This document shows positions 5,321 to 9,443 of a DNA stretch of 9,443 nucleotides, in pieces (within the stretch, counting starts at the first letter, position 1; each line of letters opens with the position of its first letter). Source of the DNA: Pseudomonadota bacterium (GTDB lineage Bacteria > Pseudomonadota > Gammaproteobacteria > Burkholderiales > Thiobacillaceae); assembly GCA_021791235.1 (NCBI GenBank), contig JAJYXA010000415.1:1-9443 (forward strand), in the 5' to 3' direction. A program made the translations under genes and the position numbers. Under the pieces are notes generated by a model. That model did not search any database. It saw only the letters and a program-made list of their open reading frames with translations, and was not told where the DNA came from.

Positions 5321-6207
5321 CCCAGCAAACGCCAGCCGGCCGCGGCCGTCAGCCCCAGCAACGCCAGTCCCCAGGCCAGCAGCGCCAGCGGCATGCGCTT
5401 CTGTGCGGCAAGCGTATCGCGCGCTGCCGCGAGCACGTGGCGGCGCGTGACCCGTGGCGCGCCCTGGCCGTAGGCCAGCATCATGGCCTTGGCCGCGATG
5501 ACGTTCAGCAGCCGCGGCAATCCACGGGAGACGCGCCATAGCGCGCGTTCCGCCCACCCGCTGAACAAGGCCCCCTCGCGCCCCGCCACTTCCAGGCGAT
5601 GCCGCACATAGGCCGCCGCCTCGCGGCGGTCGAGCGGGCGCAATGCGGCATGAAAACTGATGCGGGTGAGAATTTGCCGGGTGCCTTTTTTGCGCAGCCG
5701 GGCCATCAATTCGGGCTGGCCGAACAGCACGACCTGCAGCAATTTGCGCTTCTCGGTTTCCAGGTTGGTGAGCAGACGCACGGCTTCGAGGGTGTCGGCA
5801 GGCAGCGCCTGCGCCTCGTCGATCAGCACCACGGGTTGCCGGTCCTGCCGGGCCAGCGCGATGAAGTGCCGCTCCAGGCGGTGCAGCACGTCTTCGCTGG
5901 CGCCGTCCGACGGCACGCCGAACTCGATGGCGATCGCCGCATACAGGCCGCGCGGATCGAGCCCCGGATTGGGCACGAAGGCCGCCTGCCAGCGTGGCGG
6001 CAGCGAGTTCAGCAGACGCCGCAGCAGCAGGGTTTTGCCGGTGCCGACCTCGCCTTCGACCACCAGGAAGCCTTCGCCTGCATTCAAGGCATACAGCAGC
6101 GTTTCATGGGCTTCCTGATGCGGCAGCGCGGGAAAGAAGAAACTGGTGTCGGGGGTCAGGCCAAACGGCGGCTCGCGCAGGCCGAAGTGCCTCCACCAGC
6201 TGCTCAT
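5317..6207 (-). CDS. mshM: MSHA pilus biogenesis AAA ATPase MshM (ExeA/GspA-like)
   Basis: This encodes a 296-residue AAA+ ATPase of the MshM/ExeA/GspA group. Relatives help assemble or place the secretin through the cell wall. The opening HFGLREPPFGLTPDTSFFF is the family signature. Walker A is GEVGTGKT (residues 52-59, K58), and Walker B is VVLIDEAQAL (D130, E131). A sensor-like arginine region follows (QILTRISFHAALRPL), then a winged C-terminal part (GLPRLLNVIAAKAMMLAYGQ). It ends in a hydrophobic segment at about 274-295 (LALLAWGLALLGLTAAAGWR), which would anchor it to the inner membrane. ExeA and GspA carry an added periplasmic peptidoglycan-binding domain; this protein stops right after the membrane segment and lacks it. 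The start overlaps the mshL stop by 4 nt (ATGA, 6204-6207) with no evident ribosome binding site, so translation is probably coupled to mshL. Confidence 0.9.
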   Translation of the reverse strand: MSSWWRHFGLREPPFGLTPDTSFFFPALPHQEAHETLLYALNAGEGFLVVEGEVGTGKTLLLRRLLNSLPPRWQAAFVPNPGLDPRGLYAAIAIEFGVPSDGASEDVLHRLERHFIALARQDRQPVVLIDEAQALPADTLEAVRLLTNLETEKRKLLQVVLFGQPELMARLRKKGTRQILTRISFHAALRPLDRREAAAYVRHRLEVAGREGALFSGWAERALWRVSRGLPRLLNVIAAKAMMLAYGQGAPRVTRRHVLAAARDTLAAQKRMPLALLAWGLALLGLTAAAGWRLLG

Positions 6208-7841
6208 GGCTGGAATTCAGGCAGTTCGTAGGTCTGGAAACGGCGTTGCGTGGCTTCCAGGTCGCGGTTCCAGTCCTGGTTGTCGCGGATCAGCGTGGTC
6301 TTGATCAGCACCACCAGTTCGCGCTTCTGCCGGTTCTGGCTGGTGTTGCCGAAAAGCTGCCCCAGAACGGGGATGTCGCCGAGCAGCGGGATCCGGTTCT
6401 TGCTGTCGTCGTAGGACTGGCTCATCAGGCCGCCGATGGCGACGATGTGACCGTCCTTGAGGCGTACCACGCTGTCGGTTTCGGAGATGCTGCTGGAAGC
6501 CAGCGGCAGGACGAAGTTCCCCAGGTCGCCCAACTGGATGTCCTTCTGCTTTTCCTTGACGTTGCTGACCGAGGGGCGGACGTGCAGCGTGATGTTGTCC
6601 TTGTCGTCGATTTGCGGCGTCACGTCCAGCGCAATGCCGGAAAAGAAGGGCTGCACGACCACGGTGGGCGGCGTGGCCGGAACCCCCAGCGCACCCACCG
6701 TCCCGCCCGTGACTGCCGTCACGAAAAAGTCGTCCGTGCCGACCTTGAGCACCGCTTTCTGATTGTTGATGGTGGCGATGCGCGGGCTGGACAGCACGTG
6801 CACCGCGCCCTGGCTCTTGATCAGATTGATGACCGCGCCGAAATCCCCGTCGTTGAACGCCAGGCCAAACACGCTCCCGGCAGGGCCGGGAATGGCGCCG
6901 CCCAGCATCTGGGCGACCGTACCCCCAAGATTGACCGACGTCGTGCCGTCAGGATTGAGGCCGTTCACCCCGATTGCGGTCTTGCCGCCATGCTGCAGCG
7001 TCGCCCAGTTGATGCCCGACTGATAGCCGTCGTTCAGCTGCACCTCGAGGATCTTGGCCTCCAGCATCACCTGGCGGGCGTTCACCAGTTCCGACGCGCG
7101 CAGATATTTTTCCACCATATGCAGGCTGGCGGGCGCCGCTTTCACGATGATGATCCCGGACTGCGGGCTCACCACCACGCTGCCCGCTTCGCCAACCAGG
7201 GTTTTCAGGGACGTGCCGATTTCCTCCCAGTATCTGGAGTCGGTCGAGGTCTGCACGCTGCTGGTTTCCAGCGATTGGGACGTACTGCCGGACGAAGACC
7301 CGCTTCCGCTGCCGCCGCCTCTCGTGCTGACCGAGCCGGACACCACCCGCATGTCCGACGTGCCCTTGCGCTGCATCGCCAGGGAATTCAGGTGATAGAT
7401 GCGGGTTTGCAGCGCGGGCGACGGCACGATGATGCGCTTGCCCTGCACTTCGTATTCGTAGCCGTACAGCGCGCGCACCGCTTCCATCGCCTCGGGCACC
7501 GTGACGTTCTTCAGATTGAGCGTCAGGGTGCCCGTCACATCCGGGTGCACCAGCATGCTGTAGGGCGTGCCCGTCACCATGCCCATGAACACTTCGGACG
7601 CCTTGGCGTTGTTCACGGTGAGGCTGAAGCGGGGCTCGCTGCCGGCCGGCCTCGCCGCAAGGGGCGGCGCCTCGCGCACCGCGTCCATGACCGCCTGCTG
7701 CACGGCAACCGGCGGCGGCACCGGCGCCGGCTGGCTGACGGCGGTTTCCAGCGCGGCATTCATCGCATCCTTGCCGTCCTTGCCAAACGGGCTGGCACAG
7801 CCGGACAGAACCAATACAGCCAAGACGACGTGCTTATGCAT
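6204..7841 (-). CDS. mshL: MSHA pilus secretin MshL (outer-membrane lipoprotein)
   Basis: This encodes a 545-residue secretin that forms the multimeric outer-membrane pore through which the MSHA pilus leaves the cell. The N-terminus MHKHVVLAVLVLSGC is a lipoprotein signal with lipid site C15, so the protein may reach the outer membrane without a separate pilotin. An STN/N0-like domain covers about 80-145 (VHPDVTGTLTLNLKNVTVPE). A Ser/Gly-rich linker sits at about 165-200. An N1-type domain covers about 215-255 (VVVSPQSGIIIVKAAPASLH). The secretin core runs from about 340, with VHVLSSPRIATINNQKAVLK. The hallmark end section is VRLKDGHIVAIGGLMSQS, then RIPLLGDIPVLGQLFGN, then ELVVLIKTTLI at about 457-517. 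AGGA (7849-7852) lies 7 nt before the ATG. It overlaps mshM by 4 nt. The linker is longer and lower in complexity than the folded parts around it. The family call is confident; MshL rather than PilQ follows from its neighbours. Confidence 0.93.
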   Translation of the reverse strand: MHKHVVLAVLVLSGCASPFGKDGKDAMNAALETAVSQPAPVPPPVAVQQAVMDAVREAPPLAARPAGSEPRFSLTVNNAKASEVFMGMVTGTPYSMLVHPDVTGTLTLNLKNVTVPEAMEAVRALYGYEYEVQGKRIIVPSPALQTRIYHLNSLAMQRKGTSDMRVVSGSVSTRGGGSGSGSSSGSTSQSLETSSVQTSTDSRYWEEIGTSLKTLVGEAGSVVVSPQSGIIIVKAAPASLHMVEKYLRASELVNARQVMLEAKILEVQLNDGYQSGINWATLQHGGKTAIGVNGLNPDGTTSVNLGGTVAQMLGGAIPGPAGSVFGLAFNDGDFGAVINLIKSQGAVHVLSSPRIATINNQKAVLKVGTDDFFVTAVTGGTVGALGVPATPPTVVVQPFFSGIALDVTPQIDDKDNITLHVRPSVSNVKEKQKDIQLGDLGNFVLPLASSSISETDSVVRLKDGHIVAIGGLMSQSYDDSKNRIPLLGDIPVLGQLFGNTSQNRQKRELVVLIKTTLIRDNQDWNRDLEATQRRFQTYELPEFQP

Positions 7842-7860
7842 GTTCCATTCCTGTTTTCAT
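7834..7860 (-). other. Mini-ORF (MKTGMEHA) bridging mshK stop and mshL start
   Basis: On the minus strand, an ATG (7860-7858) overlaps the mshK TGA as ATGA. Eight codons follow, and the TAA (7836-7834) lies just inside the mshL start region (ATGCATAAG). The mshL ribosome binding site AGGA lies within it. The geometry is the same as at the mshM-mshN junction. It could couple translation across the gap or be accidental. Confidence 0.25.
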
Positions 7861-8201
7861 CGAGCCGGAGGCCTGACTCGCGACTGCGGAGCGATCGACC
7901 GATCGAGCAGATAGACGGTGCGGCGTCCGCCCTTGCCCGAGATGACGATGTGATCTTCGCGGATGGCGGTCACCCGCCCGCCGTCCACCGGGTCGCCCAG
8001 CCTGACGGGGGTGCCGCCATACCAGGCGATCGGGTGAGGCCCGTTGACCCTGACCCAGGCCAGCCCGGTTTCCTCGGGCGTCGCCACGGCCGGGGCACTC
8101 GACAGGCTTTTCGGCAGCGCCGTCGGATCCGGCAGGGAAGCGGCGGCCAGCGGCGGCGTCAGCAGCGCGGCCACGGCAAACAGCATCATACGCGCAGCCA
8201 T
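7857..8201 (-). CDS. mshK: MSHA pilus biogenesis protein MshK
   Basis: This encodes a 114-residue exported protein. A signal peptide covers about residues 1-21 (MLFAVAALLTPPLAAA), with likely cleavage before SLPDPT. The following DPTALP motif and the later TAIREDHIVISGKGGRRTVYL match the MshK/PilP-like pattern: a short periplasmic protein with a Pro-rich N-terminus and a small beta domain, thought to link the inner-membrane PilN/PilO-like proteins to the secretin. Position between mshJ and mshL is the other main support. The start at 8201 has GGAGG (8206-8210) 4 nt upstream. A rival start at 8189 (ATGATG, overlapping the mshJ stop) would drop the Arg before the hydrophobic core and sit too far from that ribosome binding site, so I prefer 8201. 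It overlaps mshJ by 16 nt. The small size and fast divergence of this family limit certainty. Confidence 0.75.
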   Translation of the reverse strand: MAARMMLFAVAALLTPPLAAASLPDPTALPKSLSSAPAVATPEETGLAWVRVNGPHPIAWYGGTPVRLGDPVDGGRVTAIREDHIVISGKGGRRTVYLLDRSIAPQSRVRPPAR

Positions 8202-8842
8202 GCTTCCTCCAGGCTCAGGGTGTGGACGGTGAAAGTGAGCGTCAGCAGCGGACGGGCGGCGGCGTCGAGCGTCGCCTCGGACCAGCTCAGGCGCCAGGGC
8301 AAGGCTTCCAGCCGCTCGAGGTAAGCGACCAGGTCGGCATAGCGGCCGCTCACGGTGATTTCAAAACCGTGGCGATAAAACCCGGGTGGCGCACCCTCGG
8401 CCGCGTCCGGTAGCGCGACCGCTTGCGGGGCGAGCGTTTTGAAACCGGCCACCCGGATGCCGCCCGTCCCCTGCACGACATTTTTCAGCACCTGATTCAT
8501 GCGCTCGGGCGGAATCAGCAAACGTTCGAGTCTTTCAAGTTCGGCATTCAGTTCGGCCAGCCGCGCCTCCTGCGCGGCCAGCGCCTCGCGCGCCGTCCGA
8601 TCCGGGTCGCGCCCCGCCCGGCCGGCGAGCGCTTGCCGCTGCTGCCTGATCTGCGCGAGCGCCTCGTCGGCGCTTTGCAGGCGGGCCTGCGCACTCTGCT
8701 TGCGCAGCTGTCCCGCATCGATCAGCAGGGTTTGCACCAGGGCGAGAACCCCCACTGCCGCCGCCGCAAAAACGAACACGCGTTCCCGCAGGCTGATCCG
8801 GCCGATACGCGCGCCGAGCTCGCGCAGTTTTTCACTGACCAT
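8186..8842 (-). CDS. mshJ: MSHA pilus biogenesis protein MshJ (PilO-like)
   Basis: This encodes a 218-residue bitopic inner-membrane protein with PilO/GspM-like architecture. It has a short cytoplasmic start (MVSEKLRELGARIGRISLRE), a membrane helix at about 21-41 (VFVFAAAAVGVLALVQTLLI), a long coiled coil at about 45-105 (for example EALAAQEARLAELNAELERL), and a ferredoxin-like C-terminal domain from about 110 (YRHGFEITVSGRYADLVAYL). It would pair with the PilN-like protein upstream to form the periplasmic alignment complex. The frame is open to an ATG at 8956, but those 38 extra residues read through the end of the upstream gene and are not family-like. GGGAGGA (8847-8853) sits 4 nt before the ATG at 8842 and fixes the start there. 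It overlaps the upstream gene by 11 nt and mshK by 16 nt. Confidence 0.85.
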   Translation of the reverse strand: MVSEKLRELGARIGRISLRERVFVFAAAAVGVLALVQTLLIDAGQLRKQSAQARLQSADEALAQIRQQRQALAGRAGRDPDRTAREALAAQEARLAELNAELERLERLLIPPERMNQVLKNVVQGTGGIRVAGFKTLAPQAVALPDAAEGAPPGFYRHGFEITVSGRYADLVAYLERLEALPWRLSWSEATLDAAARPLLTLTFTVHTLSLEEAWLRV

Positions 8843-9443
8843 GGGTTCCTCCCTGGTCTGCCGCTTTTTCCCGGCTGCCCGAGTACAAGGCAAAGTCGAT
8901 GTGTTCAGGCAGCGTGTGGGTCCCGCCGTCGCCCGCGGATTGCGCAAGCGCCGCATCCATGCCGGAAAACCGCATGCCGGAGAAAGCGGCCTGCGTGCCG
9001 AGCCGGTCCAGATACGTCGTCAGCAGGCCGGCATTCAGGGCCGACCCCTTGAGTGCCACATGGTCCTGCGCGAGGGTGATCCCATTCAGCCAGACACCGT
9101 CCGTGCTGCCCAGTGCGAGTGCGCGCATGCGCGGAGAAAACCCCGTCGAGGCACGCTCGATGGTACCGCCGATCGACGCCAGCAGCACTTCGCGTTGCGC
9201 CACCCGGGCCTGCGTGGCCTTGACGCGCGCGGCCAGCAGCGCGCTCGCCGGCCGGGTGGCGGCGGCGGTCAATCGGTCCAGCGCCTGTTGTGCCGCCGCT
9301 CGCCGGGCTTCCTGCTCTGCGGCCCGCGCTTCGAGCGTTCCGGCCTGATAGTGCAGAACTCCTCCCCAGGCAAGCGCAGCGGCCAGAATCACGCCCAGGC
9401 CCAGCGCCATTTCGCGCAGGCCGAATGCATAGCGCTTCTTGAG
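8832..9443 (-). CDS. PilN-like MSHA biogenesis protein, partial (5' end outside window)
   Basis: This is the C-terminal ~203 residues of a PilN/GspL-type inner-membrane protein; in MSHA clusters of this kind it is sometimes labelled MshI2. An ATG lies at 9410, but the frame stays open to the window edge with LKKRYAFGLRE before it. That is the basic stretch expected just ahead of the membrane helix in PilN proteins, so the real start is almost surely beyond 9443. The membrane segment is MALGLGVILAAALAWGGVL. A coiled coil follows (AAEQEARRAAAQQALDRLTA and beyond), then a small alpha/beta domain with the PilN-type pattern (GVWLNGITLAQDHVALKGSA). It would pair with MshJ across the periplasm. The short tail with TLPEHIDFALYSG precedes a TGA at 8832, and the gene overlaps mshJ by 11 nt. 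The family call is good from fold and position; sequence identity to named MshI2 proteins was not checked. Confidence 0.78.
   Translation of the reverse strand, partial: LKKRYAFGLREMALGLGVILAAALAWGGVLHYQAGTLEARAAEQEARRAAAQQALDRLTAAATRPASALLAARVKATQARVAQREVLLASIGGTIERASTGFSPRMRALALGSTDGVWLNGITLAQDHVALKGSALNAGLLTTYLDRLGTQAAFSGMRFSGMDAALAQSAGDGGTHTLPEHIDFALYSGSREKAADQGGTHGQ
8847..8853 (-). promoter_or_regulatory. Shine-Dalgarno site deciding the mshJ start
   Basis: GGGAGGA on the minus strand, 4 nt before the ATG at 8842, is the strongest ribosome binding site in the msh run. It selects the internal ATG over the far-upstream one at 8956, and it lies inside the coding region of the preceding PilN-like gene. 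Confidence 0.8.

Noticed and set aside
5994..8324. A 776-codon plus-strand open frame opposite mshK, mshL and mshM
   Set aside because: It lies antisense to well-recognised msh genes. Its translation is rich in Arg, His, Gln and Ala with no domain pattern, as expected from the reverse of a GC-rich coding region.
8843..8956. An upstream extension of mshJ to an ATG at 8956
   Set aside because: The 38 extra residues read the end of the PilN-like gene in another frame, while GGGAGGA marks the start at 8842.

Overview
The window is GC-rich, densely packed bacterial chromosome. It most resembles a betaproteobacterium; a Thiobacillus or Nitrosomonadales-like organism is my guess from gene content and base composition, and no marker gene confirms it. 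It has two halves. Roughly the left 3.8 kb reads on the plus strand and the right 5.6 kb on the minus strand. They converge on a shared bidirectional terminator at about 3802-3829.

Left half (plus strand): the 3' end of the translational GTPase gene typA/bipA (1-450) is followed by a 122-bp gap that holds a long imperfect hairpin. Next comes a tightly coupled three-gene run: rmuC (573-1865), mtfA (1862-2635) and a class I/II PLP-dependent aminotransferase (2632-3801). Both junctions are 4-nt ATGA overlaps, and the run ends at the terminator. rmuC has a TAAAAT box placed so that transcription would begin at or next to its ATG, with no Shine-Dalgarno sequence, so a leaderless mRNA is likely.

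Middle (minus strand): a 75-residue alanine/proline-rich lipoprotein gene (3846-4073) contains four in-frame 15-bp repeats and uses the same terminator from the other side. The 189-bp AT-rich gap upstream of it carries a candidate promoter and what looks like a decayed partial duplicate of the 3' end of mshN.

Right half (minus strand, read from right to left): part of an MSHA-type (mannose-sensitive hemagglutinin) type IV pilus biogenesis operon. It holds a PilN-like inner-membrane protein (cut by the window edge), then mshJ (PilO-like), mshK, mshL (lipoprotein secretin), mshM (AAA ATPase) and mshN (TPR protein). Together these would form the inner-membrane alignment complex and outer-membrane pore of the pilus machine. 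The extension ATPase (mshE), platform protein (mshG) and pilins, which follow mshN in Vibrio-type clusters, are not downstream here. Neighbouring genes overlap or are separated by less than 20 nt. In the two short gaps (mshK-mshL and mshM-mshN) a tiny ORF spans exactly from the upstream stop codon to the downstream start codon.

I found no mobile elements, CRISPR arrays, tRNA or rRNA genes, and no gene-free stretch over 300 bp. I see no clear candidate for a wholly new system. The most interesting points are the layout of the msh cluster, the bridging mini-ORFs, the leaderless rmuC start, and the repeat-built lipoprotein.
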